64,000 bases of DNA. Origin: Arenibacter palladensis. GTDB taxonomy: Bacteria; Bacteroidota; Bacteroidia; Flavobacteriales; Flavobacteriaceae. The notes beneath the pieces were generated by a model. The model was not told the DNA's origin and ran no database searches. It saw only the letters and a program-made list of their open reading frames with translations. Location: assembly GCF_900129275.1 (NCBI RefSeq), contig NZ_FQUX01000002.1:747795-811794 (forward strand). The letters are read 5' to 3'. Both the position numbers and the translations under genes were made by a program. Each line of letters opens with the position of its first letter. The first letter of the stretch is position 1. This document shows, one piece after another, positions 9,143 through 17,393 of this stretch.

Positions 9143-9190
9143 GAGAAAAAAAATAAAGTGACCCCAATCCATGCATCAGGGTCACTTTAT
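9143..9190 (-). terminator. Rho-independent terminator of the OsmC cluster
   Basis: A perfect 12-bp stem (ATAAAGTGACCC at 9153-9164 with its complement at 9179-9190) is followed, on the minus strand, by a T-rich run of about eight. It lies 25-70 nt past the OsmC stop codon. Confidence 0.9.
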
Positions 9191-9214
9191 ACTAATATAT
9201 TCTAAAAAATAAAT

Positions 9215-9637
9215 CTATGCCTCCACAGATTCCAGCTGAGCTGATTCCTGAAATTCCCATTCTCCCCTGACTAGCCGGGTTACATAACAGTTGTCCGCCT
9301 CATGAATCAATAACTCCCTTTGCTCTTCGGTGAGGTTTCCCTGAATTTGGATGTTGGATTTCACTGTGGTTTTGAAGCTACCATTGGGCTGGCGCACTGC
9401 TGTTTGTTCCAATTGGGCATCCACCCCCCCTATTTCCCAGCCTTTTCGTCTAGCTACATTTCTTATGGTGGCCACTTTGCACATAGAGATTCCCGCCAAT
9501 ATCAATTCCACTGGGGAAAACCCTAAATCGGTACCTTTGGAGGGGATGGGTTCGTCCCCGATTATAGCATGTTTTCCGTTGCTTATCACCGATTGATAGC
9601 CTACCGGTAAATTTTTTATGTTAATTTTTGTACTCAT
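9215..9637 (-). CDS. OsmC-family protein
   Basis: The 140-residue protein has the OsmC/Ohr fold. The two cysteines expected for thiol-dependent (organic) peroxide reduction are present, one in ISMCKVATIR near residue 53 and one in NCYVTRL near residue 122. GISMCKV-type spacing and the C-terminal NCYV motif place it with OsmC/YhfA-like proteins rather than Ohr. It is the last gene of a minus-strand run with the AhpD-like and AraC genes (70 and 68 bp gaps), and ends at a strong terminator. A thiol or peroxide stress role is inferred from this context. Confidence 0.85.
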   Translation of the reverse strand: MSTKINIKNLPVGYQSVISNGKHAIIGDEPIPSKGTDLGFSPVELILAGISMCKVATIRNVARRKGWEIGGVDAQLEQTAVRQPNGSFKTTVKSNIQIQGNLTEEQRELLIHEADNCYVTRLVRGEWEFQESAQLESVEA

Positions 9638-9707
9638 TTTGTTTCTTATTTTTTTGACCCCTCGGATTTAATGTTCCCCAAGGGGTCTTTATTGAATAAT
9701 GCCTGAT

Positions 9708-10256
9708 TTAGATAGTTGCCGTCTGTAGTTCTTCCGCTAAAGGAAAATCTATTTCAAAATCCGCCAAATTGTGAATTAAGTTACTGATGGTCTTATCCCC
9801 AATTACAATAACCACATCTATCATATTGGCTTCTGTATATCCAGCGGCAAAGAATTCCTCTTTAGCTTTTTCAGTGGCCCTTCCTTTATTTTCAACCGTT
9901 GAAAATACAAACTTTGCCAAAGCATCCAATTTAGCGTCAAAACTGGCGGTACCCGTCCTTATTTCCAATATTTGATCTTCGGTAAAACCGTTCATTTTAC
10001 CAATTTGTGTGTGGGCGGATAAACAATAGTTACATCCATTAAACTGACTCACCACTAAGTTAATAACTTCCTTCTCCTTTGTTTTTAGGCTTGTTTTCCT
10101 ATTCTGTAATGTTAGGTAATCAGCTAAGGCAGTATCGTTCTTTGCATAATAGGCATACAAATTAGGGACGAATCCCACGGCCTTTTCCAGATTGTCGAAA
10201 ATTGCTTGATTGTTAGAAGTTACTTCTTCCCTACTTGGTACTTGAAATCTTTCCAT
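9708..10256 (-). CDS. Carboxymuconolactone decarboxylase/AhpD-like peroxidase-related protein
   Basis: The 182 residues include the AhpD core with the C-x-x-C pair in GCNYCLSAHT near residue 80 and the upstream glutamate (KEVINLVV). In AhpD these form the disulfide relay for peroxide reduction, and the histidine in SAHT is the matching third residue. This fits a small cytosolic alkylhydroperoxidase-like enzyme. It is flanked on the same strand by an AraC regulator and an OsmC gene, which suggests one peroxide/thiol-stress unit. CMD-family enzymes with other substrates remain possible. Confidence 0.85.
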   Translation of the reverse strand: MERFQVPSREEVTSNNQAIFDNLEKAVGFVPNLYAYYAKNDTALADYLTLQNRKTSLKTKEKEVINLVVSQFNGCNYCLSAHTQIGKMNGFTEDQILEIRTGTASFDAKLDALAKFVFSTVENKGRATEKAKEEFFAAGYTEANMIDVVIVIGDKTISNLIHNLADFEIDFPLAEELQTATI

Positions 10257-10324
10257 TGTTTTTTATTTTTATTGTTATACATTATTTTAACAATGCAAAG
10301 ATGCGACCCGGAAGAAGGGTTTTG

Positions 10325-11185
10325 TTAGGTAGTAATTCCCGAAGAATTGGCAATTGTTCCCAATTCCCCTTTTTCTTTGTATTCAGAAGGGGAAATACCC
10401 TCTTGTTTCTTAAAAAACCGACTAAAAGCCTGGATGTCCTCAAATCCAAGTTGATACGCTATTTCCTTGACGGGCTTATCTGTATAGAACAGCATACGTC
10501 TGGCTTCAAGAGCAATCCGTTCGTGTATATATTTCAAAGGCGATTTCGAATCCATTTTTGAAAATATATTGGATATGGTTTTAGGAGACTTATGCAACAA
10601 TTCGGCATAATCCGCAACACTGTGTTTGTTCCTAAAATGCTGTTCTACCAGAAAATTAAATTCCCTTACCAAATCGGTTTCATTGCGCTCTTGGGGAAAG
10701 TTTTCTTGATTTTTATAGCGTCTGGCGCATAGTATAAGATACCTTTTCAACATCATTTGCAGCATATCTATCTGCAAATTATCATTGGACTCCATTTCTA
10801 TGGTAAACATTTTCCATAGCGTTTCAAATTTTTCGAGATCTTCCTGGGCAAGGGATATCAAAGGTAGTTGTGACGCACCAAAAAATAGGATTCCTTTACA
10901 TCCTACCTCACTATCATGATCCAGAATACAGTAAAAAGGCCTATTGAACCTTAAAAACCTAATTGCCCCTATTTTCTTTGGAACAATTTGATGGAATTCC
11001 GTTAAAAAAATAATTTGGTTCTTATAAAACACTTCTTCCTTTCCATCTATTATAAGAATATTTGTATCGGATTGAAACCACAAAATGGTGAGACTACTAT
11101 CAATGTGTTCCTTTAAAAGGTCACAACTGTGGCCATCAATAGTTTCTAAAAAAAGATACTCTTCGGTATGCCCTATAAATTCCAT
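10325..11185 (-). CDS. AraC-family transcriptional regulator
   Basis: In this 286-residue protein an N-terminal cupin-like sensor (residues 1-130) precedes the C-terminal AraC double HTH (VADYAELLHKSPKTISNIFSK and VKEIAYQLGFEDIQAFSRFFKKQEG). It is the first gene of the AraC/AhpD-like/OsmC run on the minus strand and probably activates it. No membrane segment is present. The effector is unknown. Confidence 0.85.
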   Translation of the reverse strand: MEFIGHTEEYLFLETIDGHSCDLLKEHIDSSLTILWFQSDTNILIIDGKEEVFYKNQIIFLTEFHQIVPKKIGAIRFLRFNRPFYCILDHDSEVGCKGILFFGASQLPLISLAQEDLEKFETLWKMFTIEMESNDNLQIDMLQMMLKRYLILCARRYKNQENFPQERNETDLVREFNFLVEQHFRNKHSVADYAELLHKSPKTISNIFSKMDSKSPLKYIHERIALEARRMLFYTDKPVKEIAYQLGFEDIQAFSRFFKKQEGISPSEYKEKGELGTIANSSGITT

Positions 11186-11456
11186 AAATTGATCCTTATT
11201 TTCCAGATACTTATTACACGCTATAAAATTGTTTCATGATTCCGAAAATTGGTATTTTCTACTTTCTTTTGGTCGTAAGAACATGCTATTGCTTTCATGT
11301 CAATAATGATAAACTCTTGTAAGTAAATACAGATTCTTTTAAAATTATGGAATGGAAGTATAGTCTACCTAATGGAATTCAGGTAAACCAAAACTTATAA
11401 GAAATGGGAAATTAAGAATCCCGTATGTGGTCTAAACCTATTAATGGGTTTAGATA

Positions 11457-12485
11457 CTAGGCCGGGATTTGTTGACTCAAACAATGTAAGGTTCCAAACC
11501 CCCAAATAAGATCAATGGCGCTAATACCAATAACTTCCCTATCCGGAAAACAGGTGGCCAAAGTATTTAGGGCTATCCTATCGGCGGGATCATTAAATGT
11601 GGGCACTAAAACGCAGTTATTAAGAATCAAAAAATTAGCATAACTAGCAGGCAGTACCAAATCCTCGAAAACAATATCCTTGGGCATTGGAAGCGTAACT
11701 ATTCTTGGAGCCTTCCCGTTTTCCAAGGTAGCTTTTTGAAGCCGCTTCAAATTATCTTGAAGGGCCTTATAATTTTTGTGCTTTGGGTCCGACTCCACTA
11801 CGGTTACTATGGTTTCAGAATCCACAAACCTACACAAATCGTCTATATGACCATGGGTGTCGTCTCCTATAATGCCATCCCCCACCCAAATGGTATTGGT
11901 TATACCCAGGTACTCCTTAAAGATAGCTTCATAATCCGTTTTGGTAAAGTTGGCATTTCTTACCTGTACCTTCGGGTGTAAAAGACACTCCTCCGAAGTG
12001 ATAAGGGTTCCCTTACCGTTTACTTCCAACGCCCCACCTTCCAAAACAACGGGTTTTCCTTTGTAAACCACCTGTGTCAAAGGTACTTCCAAGATTTCCG
12101 AAATGGCCTTGGGCACCTTTCTGTCCAGTTTGTAATTGGAATATTTGGCCCAACCATTAAAGTTAAAGTTTAAGGCCTCGCGGTTCTTGCCATTTTTAAC
12201 AATAATGGGTCCCGAATCGCGCATCCAACTACGGTTGGTTTTCTGAATTATAAAAGTAACTTTTTTAAGGTTTATGGTAGCCATTTCCAGCATTTCCTTA
12301 ACCTTCTCCAGGTGTTGCGCACTGTCCACTACCAAAAAAACCTGTTCATAGGATGTTACCTTCTTGATAAATTCTACAAAGGCCCATTGTATAGCCCCAT
12401 ACTTACCTGGCCAATCTTTACCGTTATGGGGAAAACAGAGCAGAATGCCCTGTTGTTTTTCCCATTCTGCAGGAAACCTTCTCAT
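11457..12485 (-). CDS. aguA: Agmatine deiminase
   Basis: This 342-residue member of the peptidyl-arginine deiminase-like family hydrolyses agmatine to N-carbamoylputrescine and ammonia. Visible signatures are WMRDSGPIIV, the HGHIDDLCRF catalytic His-Asp region, VLEGGALEVNG, and the C-terminal GTLHCLSQQ with nucleophile C335. The ATG follows directly after the stop of the amidase gene (TAAATG), so the two are translationally coupled. Together they perform the two-step conversion of agmatine to putrescine. An 8-bp stem hairpin (11431-11454) lies just past the stop but lacks a T-run. Confidence 0.95.
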   Translation of the reverse strand: MRRFPAEWEKQQGILLCFPHNGKDWPGKYGAIQWAFVEFIKKVTSYEQVFLVVDSAQHLEKVKEMLEMATINLKKVTFIIQKTNRSWMRDSGPIIVKNGKNREALNFNFNGWAKYSNYKLDRKVPKAISEILEVPLTQVVYKGKPVVLEGGALEVNGKGTLITSEECLLHPKVQVRNANFTKTDYEAIFKEYLGITNTIWVGDGIIGDDTHGHIDDLCRFVDSETIVTVVESDPKHKNYKALQDNLKRLQKATLENGKAPRIVTLPMPKDIVFEDLVLPASYANFLILNNCVLVPTFNDPADRIALNTLATCFPDREVIGISAIDLIWGFGTLHCLSQQIPA

Positions 12486-13367
12486 TTAGTCCAAAGCTCT
12501 TTTGGTGATGTCGGAAAAGGCATCTATACGGCGATCCCTAAAAAATGGCCAATTCTGACGTACATTCTCCTGTAGGCCCAGATCCACTTCCGCTATAAGG
12601 ATTTCTTCCTTATCATGGGAGGCCTCGGCCAAAATTTCACCTTGGGGGCCTGCGATAAATGACTTTCCCCAAAATTCAATACCGGCTGTATTGGGAATAT
12701 ATTGCTCCAAGCCAATTCTATTGGCCGCAGCCACAAAGATCCCGTTGGCCACAGCGTGACCTTTCATAACATTCATCCAGGCATTGTACTGCTTTTCCCC
12801 GTATTCCTCCTTTTCTTGAGGATGCCAGCCAATGGCCGTTGGGTAAAACAATACTTCAGCCCCTTTAAGCGCGGTAAGTCTGGCCGCTTCAGGATACCAT
12901 TGGTCCCAACATATAAGGGTTCCTATATTACCTTTTTTGGTAGGATTGTTCTTAAAGCCCAGATCCCCTGGTGTAAAATAGAATTTTTCATAAAAATGCG
13001 GATCGTCCGGAATGTGCATTTTTCGGTATAGTCCGGCTTCGCTACCATCCGTATCAATAATGTAGGCACTGTTGTGATAAATCCCAGCCATTCGCTTTTC
13101 AAAAAAGGGGACAATTATGACCACTCCCAATTCCTTGGCCAAAGCACTAAAGGCTTTAAAGGAGGTTCCGTACAACGGTTCTGCCAAAGCAAAATTATCC
13201 GTATCCTCACTTTGACAAAAGTAATGGCTACTATATAGTTCAGGGAGACATATAACCTCTGCCCCTTGCTCTGCTGCTTTTCTAACCCAGGCGATGCACT
13301 TTTTTAAGTTGTTTTCAGCAACATCGTTGAGGTTTAACTGTACTACTGCAATCTTATATTTCTTCAT
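12486..13367 (-). CDS. aguB: N-carbamoylputrescine amidase
   Basis: This is a nitrilase-superfamily amidohydrolase of 293 residues, the usual AguB length. The catalytic triad is visible as E43 (CLPELY), K116 (YRKMHIPDD) and C153 (LICWDQWYPE); the CWDQWYPE motif is specific for N-carbamoylputrescine amidases. It converts N-carbamoylputrescine to putrescine, CO2 and ammonia in the cytosol. It is directly followed by aguA on the same strand. A TACTTTTG -7 box lies upstream at 13390-13397. No agmatine-producing arginine decarboxylase lies in the window. Confidence 0.95.
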   Translation of the reverse strand: MKKYKIAVVQLNLNDVAENNLKKCIAWVRKAAEQGAEVICLPELYSSHYFCQSEDTDNFALAEPLYGTSFKAFSALAKELGVVIIVPFFEKRMAGIYHNSAYIIDTDGSEAGLYRKMHIPDDPHFYEKFYFTPGDLGFKNNPTKKGNIGTLICWDQWYPEAARLTALKGAEVLFYPTAIGWHPQEKEEYGEKQYNAWMNVMKGHAVANGIFVAAANRIGLEQYIPNTAGIEFWGKSFIAGPQGEILAEASHDKEEILIAEVDLGLQENVRQNWPFFRDRRIDAFSDITKRALD

Positions 13368-13389
13368 TTTGGTATAATAAAAGATGTTG

Positions 13390-13397
13390 CAAAAGTA
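13390..13397 (-). promoter_or_regulatory. -7 box for aguB-aguA
   Basis: The minus strand reads TACTTTTG, matching TAnnTTTG, 23 bp upstream of the aguB ATG. No -33 TTG was found at the optimal distance, so support is moderate. Confidence 0.4.
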
Positions 13398-13468
13398 ATA
13401 TTTATTATATAATAATCGATTTGTTTAAAATGGACACGAAAAGAACTTCTCAACAATAAAATCTGTGC

Positions 13469-13675
13469 CTACAATAATTCTGTACAGCAATAACCGTTGG
13501 AATTTAACACTACTTCCACTTGCTTGGCAATATCTCTAACAGTTTCAATGCGTAATATATTATCGGAATCCTCAAAATCGAAATCTACTTTTACTATCTC
13601 CTTGAACAGATTTAAAAACTGTCTGACACTTGACTCCTGTTCTTCGTTTATATTAGTCTTAAAAATGGTTATCAT
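13469..13675 (-). CDS. Small hypothetical protein (ferredoxin-like fold suspected)
   Basis: From the ATG at 13675 (MITIFKTN) the product is 68 residues. An upstream start at 13702 would overlap the MBL gene and adds an atypical MVGINLKYL. The alternation of predicted strands and helices (ITIFKTN, helix EEQESSVRQFLNLF, KVDFDFED, ILRIETV, helix IAKQVEVVLNS) looks like the beta-alpha-beta-beta-alpha layout of small ferredoxin-like or HMA-like proteins, without a CxxC in the first loop. GYCC near the C-terminus is notable. It follows the MBL gene by 14 bp and is probably co-transcribed. Function unknown. Confidence 0.65.
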   Translation of the reverse strand: MITIFKTNINEEQESSVRQFLNLFKEIVKVDFDFEDSDNILRIETVRDIAKQVEVVLNSNGYCCTELL

Positions 13676-13689
13676 AAGGTATTTCAGAT

Positions 13690-14811
13690 TTATTCCCACC
13701 ATGGGGAGGTTGTTTCTTCCAATCTATGAAGGTTGACAGGTTCACCAATTCTTGGAGTTATTACCTCCAAGTTTAATTCCTTAGATCTGTTGGTTACCCG
13801 TTCTACAGGTTCTGTCCAAGGATGCATTGCCAATTTAAAAGCTCCCCAGTGAATCGGCATTATCCGTTTTGCCCCTATATCCAATCCGGCTTGGGCCGTT
13901 TGCTCTGGGAACATATGGATATCCGGCCACATCTCATTGTATTGTCCGCATTCAATCATGGCAAAATCGAAAGGACCATACTTGTCCCCTATTTCCTTAA
14001 AATGAGGACCATAACCGCTATCTCCACTAAAAAAAATATTATCCATTTCGGACCGAATCACCCATGAACTCCATAAGGTGCTGGCCCTGTCCGAAAATCC
14101 CCTTCCGGAAAAATGCTGTGCCGGGGTACATCCAAAAACCAATCCTTCATGGGTAACTTCCTCCCACCAATCCAACTCCACAATACGCTCTTTTTCCACT
14201 CCCCATTTTTGCAAGTGTGCCCCTACCCCTAAAGGAGTATAAAACATATTCACCTTGTGCCTTAATTTCTGAATAGTGCCATAGTCCAAATGATCATAAT
14301 GGTCATGGGAAATTAAAACGATATCTATTTTAGGAAGTTTTTCAACATCGATGGGCAGTTCTTTACTAAAACGATTGGAGCCCAAAATAGGGTGTGGCGC
14401 AGGGACCTTCCCGAACATAGGGTCTATTAAGATAGTTTTGTTGCTCATTTGCAATAGAAAAGCGGAATGACCAAACCAGATTAACCGTGTACTGTCCTGA
14501 TATTTTACAATATCCAATGAATCCAATTTCGAAACAGGAATATCCCTACTTGGCTTGGTATGTGGTATTGGTCCAAAAAAACCTGCCAAACTCTTCCCCA
14601 TATCGCGCATACTCATATCCAGTTTAACATTGCCTTTGTTGATGAATTTCCCATTAACATAATTCGGGGATTTTACAAAGACCCTCTTCTGCTCTAAGCT
14701 TGGCGAACCTCCAAACTCGGGGCTTAAATACAAAAATAGAACCCCTATCACAATCACCAATAGAAGTCCGCTTCCAATAACTATACTCATTTTCTTTATT
14801 ATTTTTTTCAA
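13690..14811 (-). CDS. Membrane-anchored or exported MBL-fold metallohydrolase
   Basis: The 373-residue protein begins with a hydrophobic segment (residues 8-30), so it is anchored in the membrane or exported. The zinc-binding motif SHDHYDHLDYG (H-x-H-x-D-H) lies near residue 160, with the downstream FSGDSGYGPHF aspartate and the MPIHWGAFKL histidine. The layout matches the NAPE-PLD/UlaG-like branch, including NAPE-hydrolysing phospholipase D homologs, but the substrate is unproven. An inverted repeat almost identical to that before the neighbouring TetR gene lies 49 bp upstream, so the TetR protein probably represses this gene. Confidence 0.85.
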   Translation of the reverse strand: MKKIIKKMSIVIGSGLLLVIVIGVLFLYLSPEFGGSPSLEQKRVFVKSPNYVNGKFINKGNVKLDMSMRDMGKSLAGFFGPIPHTKPSRDIPVSKLDSLDIVKYQDSTRLIWFGHSAFLLQMSNKTILIDPMFGKVPAPHPILGSNRFSKELPIDVEKLPKIDIVLISHDHYDHLDYGTIQKLRHKVNMFYTPLGVGAHLQKWGVEKERIVELDWWEEVTHEGLVFGCTPAQHFSGRGFSDRASTLWSSWVIRSEMDNIFFSGDSGYGPHFKEIGDKYGPFDFAMIECGQYNEMWPDIHMFPEQTAQAGLDIGAKRIMPIHWGAFKLAMHPWTEPVERVTNRSKELNLEVITPRIGEPVNLHRLEETTSPWWE

Positions 14812-14859
14812 TGGATAATTACTTTTAACCGGGAATGCCGCATTAAATACATTTATTAT

Positions 14860-14873
14860 CGAATATTTATTCT
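14860..14873. promoter_or_regulatory. Putative TetR operator before the MBL gene
   Basis: CGAATA-TT-TATTCT is an inverted repeat with 5 of 6 matched positions, 49 bp upstream of the MBL start codon. The same box, CGAATA-AA-TATTCG, occurs before the TetR gene. Finding the box upstream of both co-oriented neighbours suggests a shared repressor site. Confidence 0.6.
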
Positions 14874-14891
14874 GTTTTGATTCAAAAAAAG

Positions 14892-15464
14892 CTAACTTTT
14901 AATGGCATCCCAAACCATAGAGAACATTAAATCGATATTTTTCTGATTCAATTCCATTTTGCCTTCCATTATCAATTTTACAGTTTCCCCCATTAGGGAT
15001 CCAATTATACCAATTAGTATGTTATTGTCAACATTCTTTAGCAGGCCTTCCTGTTTCCCCAGTTCAATTAGATTCATTGCCATTTTACTTTTGGTCTCCT
15101 TTACGGATACGGGTACTTTTTCGTAATAAGGCGATTTTTTCAACTGCTCCAAAAAGCTCATTTCCCTTTTATGGTTAATACTGAAATTGATCCAAAACAA
15201 CCATAACATTTTTAGTTTTAGCTTATAGGGCAAATCCTCCGTTATTTCCTGTTCACTTCTTTGGGTTTCCCTTTCTATAAGTTCTACGGCAATAGATACG
15301 ATTAAATCTTCTTTATTCCTGTAATATACATAGAGAGTAGACACCGAAAGACCAACGCGATTGGCCAGATCTGCCATCTTAATTCCGGCAAATCCCCTTT
15401 CGAAAACAACGTCCAAAGTGTTTTCTACAATCGCCAATTGTTTTGTTTCATCTTTTACCCTCAC
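14892..15464 (-). CDS. TetR/AcrR-family transcriptional regulator
   Basis: The 190 residues carry the N-terminal TetR HTH (FAGIKMADLANRVGLSVSTLYVYYRNKEDL) and a C-terminal ligand-binding helical domain. The longest frame starts at a GTG (15464) only a few bases past a TATCTTTG box. The mRNA would then be nearly leaderless, unless translation begins downstream. Its own upstream region and that of the adjacent MBL gene share the CGAATA-N2-TATTC box, so autoregulation plus control of the MBL gene is inferred. The ligand is unknown. Confidence 0.85.
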   Translation of the reverse strand: MRVKDETKQLAIVENTLDVVFERGFAGIKMADLANRVGLSVSTLYVYYRNKEDLIVSIAVELIERETQRSEQEITEDLPYKLKLKMLWLFWINFSINHKREMSFLEQLKKSPYYEKVPVSVKETKSKMAMNLIELGKQEGLLKNVDNNILIGIIGSLMGETVKLIMEGKMELNQKNIDLMFSMVWDAIKS

Positions 15465-15468
15465 AGGA

Positions 15469-15476
15469 CAAAGATA
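15469..15476 (-). promoter_or_regulatory. -7 box for the TetR gene
   Basis: The minus strand reads TATCTTTG, an exact TAnnTTTG match. Initiation 5-7 nt downstream would fall at or next to the GTG at 15464. The inverted repeat at 15488-15501 would overlap the -33 region of this promoter. Confidence 0.5.
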
Positions 15477-15487
15477 TAATTTAAAAT

Positions 15488-15501
15488 CGAATAAATATTC
15501 G
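15488..15501. promoter_or_regulatory. Putative TetR autoregulatory operator
   Basis: CGAATA-AA-TATTCG is a perfect 6-bp inverted repeat placed just upstream of the TATCTTTG -7 box of the TetR gene, where a bound repressor would block polymerase. A near-identical copy precedes the MBL gene. Confidence 0.65.
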
Positions 15502-15679
15502 TTTATATAGGTTTTTCCAGTTTATTTTTTCGTCGCAAAAACTAGTTTACCCAATGTAATTCCTCAAGAAATAGTATAGTTCCACCCCAAATATTTTATT
15601 CCCTGGAGTTAAGCGCAAAGAGATAATCCTTATCTTAGGAATTGATAACCAATACCAATTTTAATTTTACTGAAAACCT

Positions 15680-16069
15680 ATGCCTATTTACTACTTTATA
15701 GTAGCCGCGAAGATCATCATTTTTATAAGTATTATAAATGTTTGGTTTATTCGTTTCAACAAACCCACTCCTTGGCGAGGAGGTGATTCCAAATCCATGA
15801 AGGAAGAATTTGAAACTTATCGCCTTTCGCCTGCAATTATGTATATAGTAGGCACCATTAAGGTTACTCTTGCGGTATTATTATTGGTATCTATTTGGAT
15901 ACAGGATCTGAGTACCCCTACCGCAGGTGCCATGGGAATCTTTATGTTAGGTGCAATCGCCATGCATTTTAAGGCAGACGACCCCAGTATCAAGTCTTTC
16001 CCGGCCTTGATCTTATTTCTATTATCGGTTGGAATTGTTGTCGCCGAAGTAATCTTGAATGGCATTTAA
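15680..16069 (+). CDS. DoxX-like four-helix membrane protein
   Basis: The 129 residues contain four hydrophobic helices (about 5-22, 52-72, 82-98 and 104-125), with the short GDSK and HFKADDPS loops seen in DoxX-like proteins. It is a small inner-membrane protein; family members are loosely tied to redox or quinone-related processes, but no reaction is established. It is a single-gene unit flanked by a TetR gene upstream on the other strand. A DUF of similar size is an alternative assignment. Confidence 0.7.
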   Translation: MPIYYFIVAAKIIIFISIINVWFIRFNKPTPWRGGDSKSMKEEFETYRLSPAIMYIVGTIKVTLAVLLLVSIWIQDLSTPTAGAMGIFMLGAIAMHFKADDPSIKSFPALILFLLSVGIVVAEVILNGI

Positions 16070-16205
16070 TTGCAGAGATATCTTAGCTTTCCATAACCCA
16101 ACTTACAATTTTAAAGATAGTATCATCCTTTGGAATTGGATGTTTAAGTAGGTTCGTAGTCTTTATTGCGAAGGCTATGGTAAACCAATTATCCAACATC
16201 CCCCT

Positions 16206-16232
16206 AAAAAAAGAAAAAGCCCATTGGGCCTT
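16206..16232 (-). terminator. Probable terminator of the J/KTSC gene
   Basis: On the minus strand AAGGCCC-AAT-GGGCTT forms a short stem with one bulge, followed by T5-C-T7. It lies about 75 nt beyond the stop codon of the gene at 16307. Confidence 0.65.
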
Positions 16233-16306
16233 CACTTTTTACGTTATATAGATAACCTATGAAACGGACAGGACCGGCCAAGCGATTATCTAAAAGCTTA
16301 TAGCTT

Positions 16307-16756
16307 TTATGCTTCTTGCAGCTGCTTTTTGGATTGTCTATAGTTGTACTTGGGATAGATCATGCGCTTGGCAAAACGATTGACCGTATTGGAATTGACC
16401 ATCTTTATATAAACCTGCTTGGTAACTCCAAAATACTCATAAGTAGATCCGTCCATAAAGGTTATTTCCAATAGTAAGCCTTTGTGATGATAGTCGGCTA
16501 TACCCGAATTGGTAATAGTTTCAGTATAGGCTTCCAAGTTCGCTGCCTTGGTTTCAGGAGCAATGCTCACCAAAAAATGATAGCCATCAATTATCTTTCT
16601 ACTGTTTATCTCTGCCTCTTCACGCTTACTATCCCCTTCTTGAAATTTATCCGGATGCCATTCCTTTACCAAGTCGCGATAACTTTTCTTAAGTACCTTA
16701 AGATCGATCTCCTTTTCTATTCCAAATAATTTCTTGTATTCGTTAATGCGCTTCAT
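16307..16756 (-). CDS. J-domain plus KTSC-domain protein
   Basis: From the ATG at 16756 (MKRINEYKK) the product is 149 residues. Residues ~5-60 form a J domain with the HPD tripeptide in EWHPDKF, the motif that stimulates the DnaK ATPase. Residues ~85-140 resemble a KTSC domain (LLEITFMDGSTYEYFGV and NRFAKRMIYPKYNY). The frame is open to 16861, but that would include the CspA terminator hairpin, so the internal start is preferred. It is probably a co-chaperone delivering a specific client to DnaK; the client is unknown. Confidence 0.8.
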   Translation of the reverse strand: MKRINEYKKLFGIEKEIDLKVLKKSYRDLVKEWHPDKFQEGDSKREEAEINSRKIIDGYHFLVSIAPETKAANLEAYTETITNSGIADYHHKGLLLEITFMDGSTYEYFGVTKQVYIKMVNSNTVNRFAKRMIYPKYNYRQSKKQLQEA

Positions 16757-16820
16757 AATGATATTTTTACAGGGCGCGAAACTACGTCTAATTTCGCACA
16801 TCCCGATGTATTTATAAAAT

Positions 16821-16850
16821 AAAAAAAGCCCATCAGTATTGATGGGCTTT
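16821..16850 (-). terminator. Strong terminator after cspA
   Basis: A perfect 11-bp stem AAAGCCCATCA / TGATGGGCTTT with a 4-nt loop (16825-16850) is followed on the minus strand by seven T residues. It lies 23-52 nt past the cspA stop codon. Confidence 0.95.
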
Positions 16851-16872
16851 TCATTAAACATGGAAGTATATA

Positions 16873-17067
16873 TTATATAACTTGTACGTTTACTGCGTTT
16901 AATCCTTTGTTACCTTCTTTAAGGTCAAAAGATACTTCATCGCCTTCGCGAATTTCATCGATTAAACCTGAAATGTGTACAAAATGATCCTTTTCAACTC
17001 CTTCTTCAGTGATAAAACCAAAACCTTTTGTGTCGTTGAAAAATTTTACTGTTCCTTTACTACTCAT
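16873..17067 (-). CDS. Cold-shock protein CspA family
   Basis: The 64-residue single cold-shock domain binds single-stranded RNA/DNA and acts as an RNA chaperone. Both RNP motifs are visible: KGFGFI (RNP1) and DHFVHIS (RNP2-like). The length equals bacterial CspA proteins, and it lacks any fusion, unlike the protein at 58157. A CATCTTTG box near 17102 is a one-mismatch -7 element, giving a ~30-nt leader. The gene ends at a strong terminator, consistent with high monocistronic expression. The 17068-17393 gap otherwise shows nothing distinct. Confidence 0.95.
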   Translation of the reverse strand: MSSKGTVKFFNDTKGFGFITEEGVEKDHFVHISGLIDEIREGDEVSFDLKEGNKGLNAVNVQVI

Positions 17068-17393
17068 CGTAATGTAATTAAATTTATTATAATATTATCC
17101 TGCAAAGATGGTGCTAATATTTTAAAAAACAGCTATTTACTTCATTTATATTTACTAACAATAATTTTAGAAACATAAAACTGGGTGTTTTCACTTAAAC
17201 AATTGCCCATTTAAAAACACTGTATCCTGCTATAAGCCTGACCATTATACCTTTTCGGTGGATTGACCCCGAAGGTCATATATAAGCTCTTAGCGGATTA
17301 AATAAATTTTAATTCCCGAATATGAACTCCTGTTTTAAGATCAACAATTAATCATTAAATTCATGTATCCCCTACTCTACGCCATCGTTCCTA

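Noticed and set aside
11431-11454. Terminator after aguA
   Set aside because: TCTAAACC/GGTTTAGA forms an 8-bp stem but no T-run follows; kept only as a remark in the aguA entry.
16757-16861. Longer start of the J/KTSC gene
   Set aside because: The extension runs through the cspA terminator hairpin, which would be coding; the ATG at 16756 gives the J-domain start.
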